Source of the DNA: Plumapathes pennacea
Lineage: Eukaryota; Cnidaria; Anthozoa; Antipatharia; Myriopathidae
NCBI GenBank assembly: GCA_964036295.1
Contig: OZ038471.1
Location: forward strand, 11,302,184-11,366,183
Length of the DNA stretch: 64,000 bases
Reading direction: 5' to 3'
The translations under genes and the position numbers were made by a program. Below the pieces are notes generated by a model. It ran no database searches and was not told the origin of the DNA. It worked only from the letters and a program-made list of their open reading frames with translations. Each line of letters opens with the position of its first letter. Positions within the stretch are counted from its first letter, which is position 1. This document shows positions 10,771 to 20,322 of this stretch, piece after piece.

Positions 10771-12293
10771 GGGCCATCCGCAATTGGGTATAAGGAACAC
10801 ATGTGAAAGCTCATATTAGCAAACTGTATATCAAAGAGTGTGTTCTGTTTATATTACACAATTGCAATAAACCCTAACCTCAGCATGTACATTGTTACGT
10901 TATGGGCTGATTATTAGCATGACAAGTAAACTATTGCTGTTCTGTCCGTCTGCATGTCAGATTGAAGTGTATGGTGAAATAACCTGTCAACTGGCGATGT
11001 TGCTACTGACAGCAAACAACGTGAAAGTCAACAAGTCAGCAACGACAAATGATCGATCACGTGTCCCGCTGTAGTTTTATTGATACTCTGAATAAGATTG
11101 AACGAAGCAACATTTGAAAACTGAAAAACTTGAAACACAAAAGTCTCGTGAAACTCGTCTTCAAAAGAGAAGGGAACAAGCATGGGCAAGGCGGAATCCG
11201 TCTTGACAAAAGACGACAATTCTGTTATGACTGAAAGCATCATGAACAGAAGCGTGCTGAAGAAACGACTCCGCTTGAAAGCAAATCGGGAGCTTCAGAC
11301 GCCGTTTTGATCAGATACTTATTCAGAAAGGACAAGCAGCAAAGGTCAGTCAGTGGAAATCAAACAATCACCGTGACAAATATATTCTATTCCGTATCTT
11401 GTAAGTCGATCACTTCAAGAATGTAATAAAATCTGTATGCTGATCATTTTCCCTCGAAGTATTGTTTTAATACGCTTCTGTCGCCAGTTTCGACACCATA
11501 TTCGCTCAGAGCAATCGGAAGTTGGAATCTTGAATTATTTAGTCAGATGTCTTATTTTTTCTTTCAAGACTAACTGTAACAAATGCTGTAATCTGACGCG
11601 CGGTGATTGCAGCGAGAATCGTTCACAAGCCCTGTGAAGTATGACTAGGTCTGAAGCCCGTGTATAATTTGAAGTAAACCGTTCAAGTTTTGCTTTGATT
11701 CTGGGAGAAATCATGCTGTTTTGAGCGAGTTCACATACAAAACAATTCGAGCTCATTGAATATGCATGCCTGAGTCTGGTGCATGGAGTCCAGAGCAAAA
11801 GAAATCGCACAGGAAGCCTATTTAATTGTACTGCCTATGAATACAAAAATGGAAAATCAGTGTTCCTTTTTTCCCGTACTACGGCGGCCGACCAACTTCA
11901 AATTTTAGTATTAAATTTTGAGAACGTTGCTTGGCAGACTGTATGAATTAATTTGACGTGCCGACCGCGGGAAATACGTACTTCGTCACGCGATCGACTC
12001 TTTTTTTTTCAACGCAAAAGTATAACACACACCATTCTTTTTCTCCTTCTTTTGCGTATAGCACTTGACTTCGAAGAAAAGATTGAGTCAACATTTTGGT
12101 AAAACAAAGGCTGCTCTTGTTGAACAGTACCAAAGTAGAAGTCCAATCAATGGCAGAGCGAGGGGTATCTGCGATTATCGTATTTCTAGTTTACGTCCGT
12201 TCTCGTCTTTTTTACAATGTTTTTGTTTCTGTTCTCTTATATAAATGTCGAAATGTCTCGGTCGTCACTAGTAGCGTTAAATTGGTTTTCTAG

Positions 12294-12431
12294 TTAGTTT
12301 CTGTTGTCATAATTTGAGTCTGCAGCGTCTGTAAGTAATTCGTCAAAAGTATTACCACCAAAAAGTTCGTAAAGTCCTAGCTCGTCGTCGTCAAGGAGCG
12401 GAAAGCAGTTCTCGTTGTTCTCATCGGTCAT
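12294..12431 (-). CDS. Small acidic open frame (45 residues), doubtful
   Basis: An ATG at 12431 opens a 45-codon frame that is rich in Asp, Glu and Asn, with FPLLDDDELGLYELFGG and TFDELLTDAAD. It resembles the acidic N-terminal stretch of some transposon-encoded cnidarian proteins, but no downstream domain is visible on this strand. It may be a leftover first exon of a DNA transposon or a chance frame. No function is assigned. Confidence 0.2.
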   Translation of the reverse strand: MTDENNENCFPLLDDDELGLYELFGGNTFDELLTDAADSNYDNRN

Positions 12432-12576
12432 TTTGGCTTTACGTGACAAGCATCTAAAAACTCAAGTCAAACCGGTTTTCTACAGTGTAATACGGATCTA
12501 AAGTGTAAAATATGCTCCCGTACTGGCACTCTGTTGCGACCTTATATGGTAATACTACGTCATAGTCATATAATAA

Positions 12577-12655
12577 ATACATCTTATTCGATGGTTTAGC
12601 GCGTAATACGGACCGATATTTTACGAGTTGCTCGTATTTTTCCGAGCCCCGCCGC
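12577..12655 (+). repeat. 79-bp direct repeat, copy 2
   Basis: Second copy of the repeat at 9744–9822, in the same orientation, 2,833 bp further on. It differs mainly by G/A and T/C changes (acggaccgat, gagccccgcc). Confidence 0.7.
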
Positions 12656-13722
12656 CTTTATATAAAATATATTTCAGCAAATATAAAACAGAGACTTCGA
12701 GCAAAACTGTTTTCATTCAACCCCAGGCAAAATGTGAGCACACTCATTTACACAAAGATTCACTTACAGCTTCCAATCCGGTCATCGATTTAAAAATCTT
12801 GACAGAGAAAATTAAAGACATTATGCCACCAAATGATCGAAGTTCAATTCAGATTAAATGTGCTGAGATAAATAAGCTGGAGACGAAAATGCTTGCTTCG
12901 ACAGAATAAATATTCAGCGAACAAACGTGCTTCGAGCGGTTGAAATCGATCACTTCGCTTAAACTTTTAACCATTTTTGTTCTTCAATAGCAAGTAGCTT
13001 TGTACTCAAAACAGGGTTTTTATTTTCTCGGAGTAGTTAAGGAATAAACACAAGAACAGAGCCAGCGAATGTGTACGTTGAAGGATCTGAAACTTTAACA
13101 CAACTAGGATTTTTACCGCCGACATGTTGTCAAGTTATAGATTACTAGAAATACGATAATTGCAGATACCCTCACTCCGTCCTGCACCGGCATATATTAG
13201 AAGTTTCGACGCAAAAAAATAAACATAGAAGTAATGTTATAGTATAAATCTAGCAAATCTTTCCGTAGTTTTGAAACGAAGAAATTAAGTGAATTAGAGT
13301 TCTGTTGTTGACACTCGGAAGAGCCCAAGTACCACTGCTAAGTAAACAGCCATTACTTGGTAGAAATAGATTAATCCTGCTGAACCAACATCCATTAGGT
13401 TATTTACGATAGTTAATGCTGAAGGTTCTACCTGGTCAAATACCTATCTGGGAACCATTATATCCAATTCTATGGAAGAGCAGATGTACAACTACAGCTG
13501 CGTCCTTGACCTCAGGTAGACCTTTTAGTATGAACTATCTTATATCAATAACGCAACCAGCCAAGTGTTGAGATGTCGGAGCTTCAAAAGGTCAATCAGG
13601 TCACATTGTATAATATCCAAAAACTATTACTCTACACCTGCTCCAATGTGCGAAATCCAATTAGGCCTAGCTCGGCGGACAAACACTTGGTAAGCATAAA
13701 TCTAGGGATTTCCATCTAGTTG

Positions 13723-13770
13723 AGACCACTCTTGGTACCACTCTTGGTAACACTCTTGGTGACACCACTC
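13723..13770 (+). repeat. Short tandem repeat, about 12–13 bp unit
   Basis: Three to four tandem copies of a unit built on ccactcttggta (ccactcttggta, ccactcttggta, acactcttggtga, caccactctga). It is probably a local slippage repeat. Confidence 0.65.
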
Positions 13771-14171
13771 TGAGCTAGTCCAGAATAAACGAGATCCAGT
13801 AAAGACAAAGCGAGTCCCCATAAAGTCTGCTACGACACGAAAGTGCCCCGTAACAGTAATGTGTCTATTTTATACGGCCTTTGATGTAACCAGCTTGTTG
13901 TAGTTGACGGAGGAAGCGTGTTAAAATAACGTTTTATTACTTGTACTATACCAAGTGCTGAACACTTAAAGGAGAAAAAGAGTGGTCTGAATTATAGTAG
14001 TAGTTGTATTTTGCCGCTTTTGGCACAATTATTAAAGAAAAATCCTTTTTTGGGCGATTGCAGTAGAAGAATATTATGTCACCCATTTTTTACCCGAGTG
14101 AAGTCGCAATTGATACTAAGAAAATTTGAATTTAGGCTTAAAGGATCAAGGAGTGTTCAAGGATCAAAAAG

Positions 14172-14552
14172 ATGACTTCGAATAAAACAACACAACCAAT
14201 GAATATTATGGATGAACCTGTAGAGATTAATACACCAATTCTACAACCGACTGTGGCTACTAATAAAGATAGGTTGATGTATTATTGTGAGCATGGAAAG
14301 TACAAATATTTTTGTAAGGATTGCGAAGGGACGCAGATATGTAAACATAATAAGTATAAACCATCTTGTAGAGATTGTGGCGGATCGATGGTGTGTAAAC
14401 ACAATAGAAGAAGATATTATTGTAGAGATTGTGAAGGAAAAAGTATATGTGAACATAATAGAAGAAGATATTTATGTAGAGATTGTGGTAGAAAAGGTAT
14501 TTGTTCTCATTGGAGACGAAATAGACATTGTAAGGATTGCGTTACTAATTAA
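14172..14552 (+). CDS. Protein of five tandem CxHx6CxxC zinc-binding modules
   Basis: The 126-residue product has an unstructured N-terminus (1–36) followed by five tandem modules of 18 residues, each C-x-H-x6-C-x2-C: Cys39/His41/Cys48/Cys51, then the same pattern starting at residues 57, 75, 93 and 111. One Zn ion per module would be a natural reading. Between ligands the modules are rich in Arg and Lys (HNRRRYYCRDC), suggesting nucleic-acid contact. I know similar short C/H repeats from large DNA viruses and some protists, but I do not know a function. The frame is intact and in the AT-rich style of the Polinton block. A direct repeat of aaggatcaa lies just upstream of the ATG. Confidence 0.75.
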   Translation: MTSNKTTQPMNIMDEPVEINTPILQPTVATNKDRLMYYCEHGKYKYFCKDCEGTQICKHNKYKPSCRDCGGSMVCKHNRRRYYCRDCEGKSICEHNRRRYLCRDCGRKGICSHWRRNRHCKDCVTN

Positions 14553-14790
14553 TTCATAACGAATGATGTTATGAATTTCTGCAAACAGTAAGTTGATTAC
14601 GTAATGTTTCGGGACTTTCCCTAGTCGAATAACCAATCAAAAGTTATCCCATAAATTAACCAAGTGGCTGAAAATTTGGTTTTGGTTTTCGCACGAAATT
14701 GTATTTTTAATTAGGAGGTATAAGAGAGGCTTCCGTTGGTAGAATTGATTTGAATAAAGGCTTAAAGTTAGAAACATAATACTCAAAAGA
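14553..14790. other. Intergenic, no gene seen
   Basis: AT-rich spacer between two plus-strand Polinton genes. The minus-strand frame at 14637–14855 overlaps the next gene and looks like a shadow of it. Confidence 0.4.
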
Positions 14791-15315
14791 ATGAAAATCG
14801 AAGATCTGAAAACTGAAAACTTAAGATTTACAGACTTTGAGACGAAGAAGAACAAAAATGGTGAAAATTTTCACGTCATGAAAGTTTACACAGAAGATTC
14901 TAATGGAAGGAGCAAGCCGATAATTTTAGAGAAGAAAGATGTGACAACCTTTGGTTTGAGAAAAGTTCTTAAAGAAGATGGAACACTAAGTCATTTCTAC
15001 TTTCCAATAATTTTTGGACCTTTCGTTATAGGCGAAGCCTGGATTAAGAAATTTAATGACATCACAAACTTCATAAGAATGTATGTCAACAAACCAGAAG
15101 TAAATAAACAAATTGGGAGGAAACCAGGTGGAACGAGTTTTAAAAAATTTGATCCTTTGAAAGAGGAACCAGGCGAAGATCCAATAATGTTTCTTAGGGT
15201 TGGCCATCATAATGGAAAAGTTTTTTCAAGGTTTTATGGACATGATGGAAAACAATTAAGTCCTGATTTCATGCTTGATGAGCATTTAGACGTCAATGTA
15301 AAAAATAAAGATTGA
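14791..15315 (+). CDS. Unknown Polinton accessory protein (174 residues)
   Basis: The frame is intact, with Lys/Asp/Glu-rich and Phe-rich composition and no membrane segment or signal peptide. It opens MKIEDLKTENLRFTDFETKK and contains a conserved-looking core TTFGLRKVLKEDG and FYFPIIFGPFVIG, then a Lys/Gly/Pro-rich middle and a C-terminus HGKQLSPDFML. I do not recognise a named family. The mix of short strands and a basic middle would suit a DNA-binding or virion-associated protein, which is inference. It follows the zinc-module gene on the same strand and has the same codon bias. Confidence 0.65.
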   Translation: MKIEDLKTENLRFTDFETKKNKNGENFHVMKVYTEDSNGRSKPIILEKKDVTTFGLRKVLKEDGTLSHFYFPIIFGPFVIGEAWIKKFNDITNFIRMYVNKPEVNKQIGRKPGGTSFKKFDPLKEEPGEDPIMFLRVGHHNGKVFSRFYGHDGKQLSPDFMLDEHLDVNVKNKD

Positions 15316-15651
15316 TTCCGTTTTTATTAATTCAACGAACGCGTATTTACAAGTAAGTTTGAAATAAGCTATTGTTAATGCAATGCCAAAGTTTGAAAGC
15401 GAAAGCGAACAAGAAATCTTAGTTGATGAAAGCGAAGAAGAAAATCTTAGTTTATAAAGTCGAAAGCGAAGAAGATAAAATATTTCTATTTCGACTTGGA
15501 AATAGAAATTAAGAGGTAACCAACGCCTTGGACAGAGCGGATTTTTAGTATGAGAATGTTGGAAATAGAAATTAAGTGATTTTATGGTGTCCAACGCGTT
15601 GGGCAGGCAGATTTGTGCTTTTTCGTTTATCAAAATAAATGTTTTTCATAG
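15316..15651. repeat. Intergenic region with an A-B-A-B direct repeat
   Basis: Segment A (ttggaaatagaaattaag) occurs at 15496–15513 and 15559–15576. Segment B (ccaacgcYttggRcagRc followed by gattt) occurs at about 15520–15547 and 15591–15614. A tiny frame at 15383–15457 (24 residues, Ser/Glu-rich, MPKFESESEQEILVDESEEE) is too short to support as a gene but could be a remnant. The convergent arrangement of flanking genes fits a shared 3' region. Confidence 0.5.
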
Positions 15652-15891
15652 TTACTTGATTGCCTTATTGTTGTAACGAAACCACCACCAAACTGCTCCT
15701 CCAACAACTACAACGATTGAAGCTAATTTTTCTTCATGAATTCTTGCGCTTACCGAAGGATTTAATTTGATTTTTTTTGCTCCTTGAATTTGTTTGGCGA
15801 GTTTTACTTTGGCTTTAACACCATCATTGCTATTGACGCTTCTTCCTACTCCAGTGGGGGTTAATTTCAATAATAAATTTGTCTGATACAT
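15652..15891 (-). CDS. Small single-pass membrane protein (79 residues)
   Basis: It has a basic N-terminal part (residues 25–45, many Lys) followed by one hydrophobic segment at about 56–71 (ASIVVVVGGAVWWWF) and a short basic tail. The start chosen is ATG at 15891, giving MYQTNLLLKL. It lies 8 bp downstream of the stop of the coiled-coil/hydrophobic gene and may be co-transcribed with it. Small membrane-active proteins are common in Polintons and adintoviruses, but I cannot assign this one. Confidence 0.5.
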   Translation of the reverse strand: MYQTNLLLKLTPTGVGRSVNSNDGVKAKVKLAKQIQGAKKIKLNPSVSARIHEEKLASIVVVVGGAVWWWFRYNNKAIK

Positions 15892-15899
15892 CTTTACAA

Positions 15900-17063
15900 C
15901 TATTTCTTCTTATTCTTAAATTGTTCAACAACAAAAGTCACGACGAGAAGAATTAGTAACCAAGCATATTTCGCGAGAAAACCTATAGCTTCTCCTGCAG
16001 TTTGAAACAAAAAGCTAACTATCGCTCCAACCATTCCAGGGAGAACTCCAGTTAACTTTTTTCCAATCTCTTTGAGGCCATCTCCAACACCTTTCGCAAC
16101 CTTAGACAAACCTGCCTTGAGATTTGATACTACAACACCAATTATAGTTCCCACAGCTGCTAAGACGCCAACGACTGACAAGCCATATTTCTTGAAGATG
16201 TATTTAACTTTTTCTTTGAAAGACAGTCTTTCGAAAATTTGTTCATTCTCTCCTAATCTTTCTTTTTCTTGTTCTAATTCGTTTATTCTTTCTTCAATCC
16301 TTTCCCTATGTTCTGGGTTATCGTTTATTTCTGCTCTTAGTCCTTCAATTCTTTCTTTGTTTTGTTTTATGGCGGCTTAATTTTCTCTTCTTAGCTTTGC
16401 TACTTCCGCTTATTGTATGCCTATTTCTTCTTCAAACTTTTTTTCTATCTTTGATTTTTTCAACTCAAGAGCCTTCTCAAGAGCCTTACTCGAATCGTCT
16501 CTTCTCGAAACACAATGTTTGAATGATTCATTATTATCTGTCAATTTCTTGATTGTTCTGTTCAACTTGTCGTTCTTTTCTTTTTCCTCTCTTAGTTCCT
16601 TTTCCTTTTTCTTATTCCATTCTATTTTTGATTGTTATCATCCATAATCTCTATTGTTGATTTACCTAATGCATTGAGTAGTCTCCCTGATGGTTTATTT
16701 CCTCGTTTCTCAGGTGATAATATTCCATCTTCGCTTATGAAGAATTTTGCAGAGTTTCTCGAGGTTAAGGAAACCCAATATCTTCCTAATTGATCTTGAT
16801 CATAATGAAGCTTACTTAGATCAGCGTTAGGCCATACTTTTTTAAAGAAATCCTCAGACTCTTGATTCTTTCCTGGAGTATCAGGTAACACGGATCTATT
16901 TCCGACTCACCACCACCAAAGGGTGTTTCATGAGTGTCGTGGTGGTGAAAAGGATTCAAAGGAGTTTCTGATCCTCTATCTATCATTGGGATTTCTTCTC
17001 CATCCCCATCTCCATCTCCGTCATACTAGGATCAAATGGATTTTCTGGATCTACTTCTGCCAT
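15900..17063 (-). pseudogene. Polinton coiled-coil protein with hydrophobic C-terminus, badly broken
   Basis: One gene of about 385 codons can be followed from the ATG at 17063 (MAEVDPENPFDPSM) through several frames. It has an acidic, His-rich N-terminal region, then a conserved block (16622–16891, with YWVSLTSRNSAKFFISEDG), then a long Lys/Glu coiled coil (about 16200–16620). It ends in a glycine-rich hydrophobic domain (15900–16200) with VGTIIGVVVSNLKAGLSKV and WLLILLVVTFVVEQF. I recognise this layout as a recurrent protein of cnidarian Polintons with no known function. It is possibly a membrane-interacting virion protein. Lesions are shifts near 17020, 16890 and 16640 and TAA stops at 16410–16412 and 16377–16379. 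The C-terminal frame 15900–16181 remains open. Confidence 0.65.
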
Positions 17064-17100
17064 TTTTGTATAATTTTAGTCATCATACGAAAACATTAAG

Positions 17101-17510
17101 TCAATATATTTTTGATACACCATAAGCTAAACCAGCTACAGTTAAACCTGTAAATATCATCTCCCCATTCTATTGGTCTTTGCTTGGAGTATAATAGTCG
17201 TTGAAATTAAGTTCTTTCAAATTTCCAACTGATTCGTCAGGATGTGCATCGGCGTAAGCTTCGTCTGTGCTTCGGAAATTATAAGAAGCAATGGATTTAT
17301 CTTTTTCTCTTTGTTATTGCCAAAGTTCTATTTCCCCATTTTTTCTTTTCAATCGTTGTAATCTTTTTCATATTTCTCAATCGCCAAATCATGTCTTTTT
17401 CTTTCTTTGTCTTGGTCTTTTCCTGACAAAAACTTTGCTAAGTAACTACCTCCGATGAATATCCCTGCGTTTAATATTGCACCAATAGCTGTCGTTAGTA
17501 CCATTGCCAT
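17101..17510 (-). pseudogene. Polinton accessory protein remnant with N-terminal hydrophobic helix
   Basis: From the ATG at 17510 the reading is MAMVLTTAIGAILNAGIF followed by GGSYLAKFLSGKD and a charged helix KERKRHDLAIEKYEKDY. Near the end there is FNDYYTPSKDQ and a second hydrophobic stretch FTGLTVAGLAYGV. This hydrophobic–coil–YxPS–hydrophobic order is one that I associate with a recurring Polinton protein of unknown function. At least two in-frame stops (after YEKDYND and after EKMGK) and a net shift break it (410 bp from start to stop). Confidence 0.55.
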
Positions 17511-17546
17511 TCTTTAATTTAAGAATGGTAATGGTAATCTTCTATG

Positions 17547-17753
17547 CTAATAATCCAAAAGAAAACCAATAAATGAGAAGGTGAACCCAATGGTGTCAAG
17601 TTCTTCTTCTTCCACTACTATTCCAGGTGATTTATCTTCAACTACTCCGAATTCTACATTTGAATATTTAGGAACCTTATTTCTTTTTATTGTAATATCA
17701 TTTAGTGCACTACCAAGCAAGAATCCAAATACTGATGAAGTTATATATCCCAT
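17547..17753 (-). CDS. Small intact protein with two hydrophobic ends (68 residues)
   Basis: The product has a hydrophobic N-terminal segment (residues 3–17, YITSSVFGFLLGSAL), a polar acidic middle with VVEEEELD, and a hydrophobic C-terminal segment (54–66, TIGFTFSFIGFLL). It lies 36 bp upstream of the gene remnant ending at 17101, on the same strand. The frame is intact, but at this length that is weak evidence. I do not recognise it; a small membrane or virion protein is plausible. Confidence 0.4.
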   Translation of the reverse strand: MGYITSSVFGFLLGSALNDITIKRNKVPKYSNVEFGVVEDKSPGIVVEEEELDTIGFTFSFIGFLLDY

Positions 17754-17775
17754 TTTGTTTTCTTAGTTTATTTTC

Positions 17776-17925
17776 TTAAGTCGGAATAATTTTTTGTTCA
17801 TTGAGATAATCTCTCGCGTATATGGCTCTAATCATCACTCCTGTCCATTCGACAGCATTCATCAAACTTGTAGAAGGATCTGAAGTTACTGCCTTTCTTA
17901 AAGCTTTCTTCACAGCGTAGCCAAT
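17776..17925 (-). pseudogene. C-terminal fragment of a Polinton gene cut by the satellite array
   Basis: About 48 codons read without interruption up to the array edge: GYAVKKALRKAVTSDPSTSL, then NAVEWTGVMIRAIYARDYL, ending at the TAA at 17776–17778. The N-terminal part is missing because the ribosomal-derived repeat begins at 17926. I do not recognise the family. It shows that the array interrupts the Polinton rather than lying next to its natural end. Confidence 0.5.
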
Positions 17926-18022
17926 TCGGCACCCAGGCACACGGTTCGGACCTTACAATGTGGGAGCTTGTTGAGCGAGCTCAGACCTGAAACCGCGTTG
18001 GGATCCGGGGGAGGTAGACAGT
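17926..18022 (+). repeat. Left-edge spacer fragment of the array, internally deleted
   Basis: The array starts at tcggcacccaggcacacgg. After gaaaccgcgttggg the sequence jumps to the last bases before the 18S start (gggggaggtagacagtta), so roughly 430 bp of the normal spacer is missing. The form gggggaggtagacag is shared only with the right-edge copy; inner copies have cggggtaggtaaacag. Confidence 0.8.
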
Positions 18023-18683
18023 TATCAGGTTGATTATGCAAGTAGTCATATGTTTGTATCAAAGATCCATTACTTTGTTGGAGTTCTAAACTAGAGGTGT
18101 CAGAAATGTTACCAAATGGTAAATGGTTTGTGGCAGAGAAGCGTTCATAGCGAGATTGCTTTTTGGATCTTTTGATGTCGGTTCTTTCTATGATTGGGAA
18201 GCAGAATGCGGCAAGTGTTGGATTGATCACCCATCAGTAGGGAACGAGAGCTGGGTTTAGACCGTCGTGAGACTGGACAGTTTTACCCTAGTGAAGAAAG
18301 ATTGTTGGAATAGTAACTATGCTGAATATGAGAGGAAGCGCAGATTCAGACAATTGGCATTTGTACTTGGCTGAAAAGCCAATGGTGCGAAGCTACCATC
18401 TGTTGGATTATGACTGAACGCCTCTAAGTCAAAATGCGTGCTAGAAGTAACAATTATTATCTTCAGCTGTTCTCAGGCGAACAAGGATAGAAGTTGCGGT
18501 CTCATCTTTCCCAATGTGTAAGGGGAGAGAATAGCCTCCGATGTACTATCCAGACCAAAAGCTAAAACTTCTGCAGGTAGATGTTTTGCAGACGACTTAA
18601 ATAGAGAACGGGATATTGTAAGTTGTAGGGTGGCCTTGTGGCTACAATCTTCTGAGACTTAGCCTCTGTTTTAAGATTTGTTC
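18023..18683 (+). pseudogene. Chimeric 18S/28S rRNA pseudogene, copy 1 (edge, ancestral-like)
   Basis: 18S start at 18023, then a 28S 3' segment. It keeps gctagaggtgtcag and cagtagggaacg, as in real 28S, and reads aatatgagagga at the sarcin-ricin loop (canonical agtacgagagga). Confidence 0.88.
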
Positions 18684-19509
18684 ATTTTTTGACTGACAAG
18701 ATCCTCCTTGGCTTTGGAGACTTGGAAGAAATTAGGGAAATTTTCTCAAGTGTCCAGAAGCGAGGAGGATGATGGCAAAGGAGACCGGCGCCGGTTTTGG
18801 TACTTCCCTTTGGACAGCAATGGACACTTAGAAGAAAATTGAAAAAAGGCCTGTTGGATAGGTCCGGGTACTCTTAAAAGTAGAAATGGACATCATCCAA
18901 GTCGCAGGTAAAGATATACGACAATTTAGGAAAACAATTTATTTTTCACTTATTTTGTGGATTTTGCTTCCTCGGCACCCAGGTACACGGTTCGGACCTT
19001 GTAATGTGGGAGCTTGTTGAGCGAGCTCAGACCTGAAGCCGCGTTGGGTTAGCATGGTCGGCGGCACTGTGAGAGTATGACCGTTTAACGTGGCGTACTA
19101 CGATTGCGTTCGTGCTGGCTGTGTTCTGCCGATTGAGAAAGGTCCTTTCGACCAGTGGTGAAAGGCAAAGAAGAGTTTGGTGTTGTACCTGTATATGCCT
19201 GTAAGGCAAACCAAGTGTGAGTCCGAAGGCACAGCTCGAAGTTTGTCCTGAGGTCGGTGTTGGCTGGCCGCCCGCTGTGAATGGCCCTTTGTCTGGGTCG
19301 AAGCGTGGAAGGCCAGTTCTTCCCGGCTAAGGGAATGCCAAGACGTGGCAAAGATGTCAGCCCTATCGACCGCTGGCTGCCCGTGAGGGTCGTTAGGACG
19401 GATCGGAGGGATATTGAGAGAAACTGGTGAAGAAACACTCGGGTGCTTCTGAGTATTCGCCCGGGCGTCCAGTCTGTTCCAAGAGAGCGGCCCGGGGTAG
19501 GTAAACAGT

Positions 19510-20171
19510 TATCTGGTTGATTATGCAACTAGTTATATGCTTGTATCAAAGATCCATTACTTTGTTGGAGTTCTAAGCTAGAGGTGTCAGTAAAGTTACC
19601 AAATGGTAAATGGTTTGTGGCAGAGAAGCGTTCATAGCGACGTTGCTTTTTGGATCCTTTGATGTCGGCTCTTTCTATGATTGGGAAGCAGAATGCGGCA
19701 AGTGTTGGATTGATCACCCATCAGTAGGGAACGAGAGCTGGGTTTAGACCGTCGTTAGACTGGTTAGTTTTACCCTAGTGAAGAAAGATTGTTGGAATAG
19801 TAACTATGCTGAATATGAGAAGAAGCGCAGATTCAGACAACTGGCATTTGTACTTGGCTGAAAAGCCAATGGTGCGAAGCCACCATCTGTTTGGATTATG
19901 ACTGAACGTCTCTAAGTCAATATGCGTGCTAGAAGTAATAATTATTATGTTTAGCTGTTCTCAGGCGAACAAGGATAGAGGTTACGGTCACATCTTTTCC
20001 AATGTGTAAGGGGAGAGAATAGCCTCCGATGTACTATCCAGACCAAAAGCTAAAACTTCTGCAGGTAGATGTTTTGCAGATGACTTAAATAGAGAACGGG
20101 ATACTGTAAGTTGTAGGGTAGCCTTGTTGCTACAATCTTCTGAGATTTAGCCTCTGTTTTAAGATTTGTTC
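19510..20171 (+). pseudogene. Chimeric 18S/28S rRNA pseudogene, copy 2 (near-edge, intermediate)
   Basis: It has the inner-type 18S start (caactagttatatg) but 28S features of the edge type (gctagaggtgtcag, ggatccttt). Its loop reads aatatgagaaga. Confidence 0.88.
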
Positions 20172-20322
20172 ATTTTCTAACTGATTGACAAGATCCTCCT
20201 TGGCTTTGGAGACTTGGAAGAAATTAGGGAAATTTTCTCAAGTGTCCAGAAGCGAATAGGATAATAGCAAAGGAGACCGGCGCCAGTTTTGGTACTTCCC
20301 TTTGGACAGCAATGGACACTTA

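Larger units (their letters stand above)
9307..14171. other. 4.9-kb gene-poor mosaic of dispersed repeats
   Basis: No gene is supported over this stretch apart from one small doubtful frame (12294–12431). It holds a 79-bp direct-repeat pair (9744–9822 and 12577–12655), a dispersed repeat at 10628–10770 with an inverted relative at 51178–51327, and an inverted pair built on tagaaatacgataat (about 12152–12192 and 13137–13180, with a third copy near 50205). There is also a short tandem repeat at 13723–13770. It lies between the two Polinton blocks and looks like layered transposon insertions. Confidence 0.6.
562..17925. mobile_element. Degraded Polinton/Maverick element, interrupted by other repeats
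   Basis: Packaging ATPase, jelly-roll capsid protein, retroviral-type integrase and protein-primed PolB lie together at 810–7868, which is the diagnostic Polinton set. A second block of similar AT-rich composition at 14172–17925 carries accessory genes that I recognise as companions of cnidarian Polintons. LINE, MITE and other repeats (about 7900–14100) separate the two blocks. A retroelement tail cuts the left end and the satellite array cuts the right end. No terminal inverted repeats, adenovirus-type protease or penton gene were seen. Most large genes are broken, so this copy should be inactive. The two blocks could in principle come from two elements. Confidence 0.85.
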
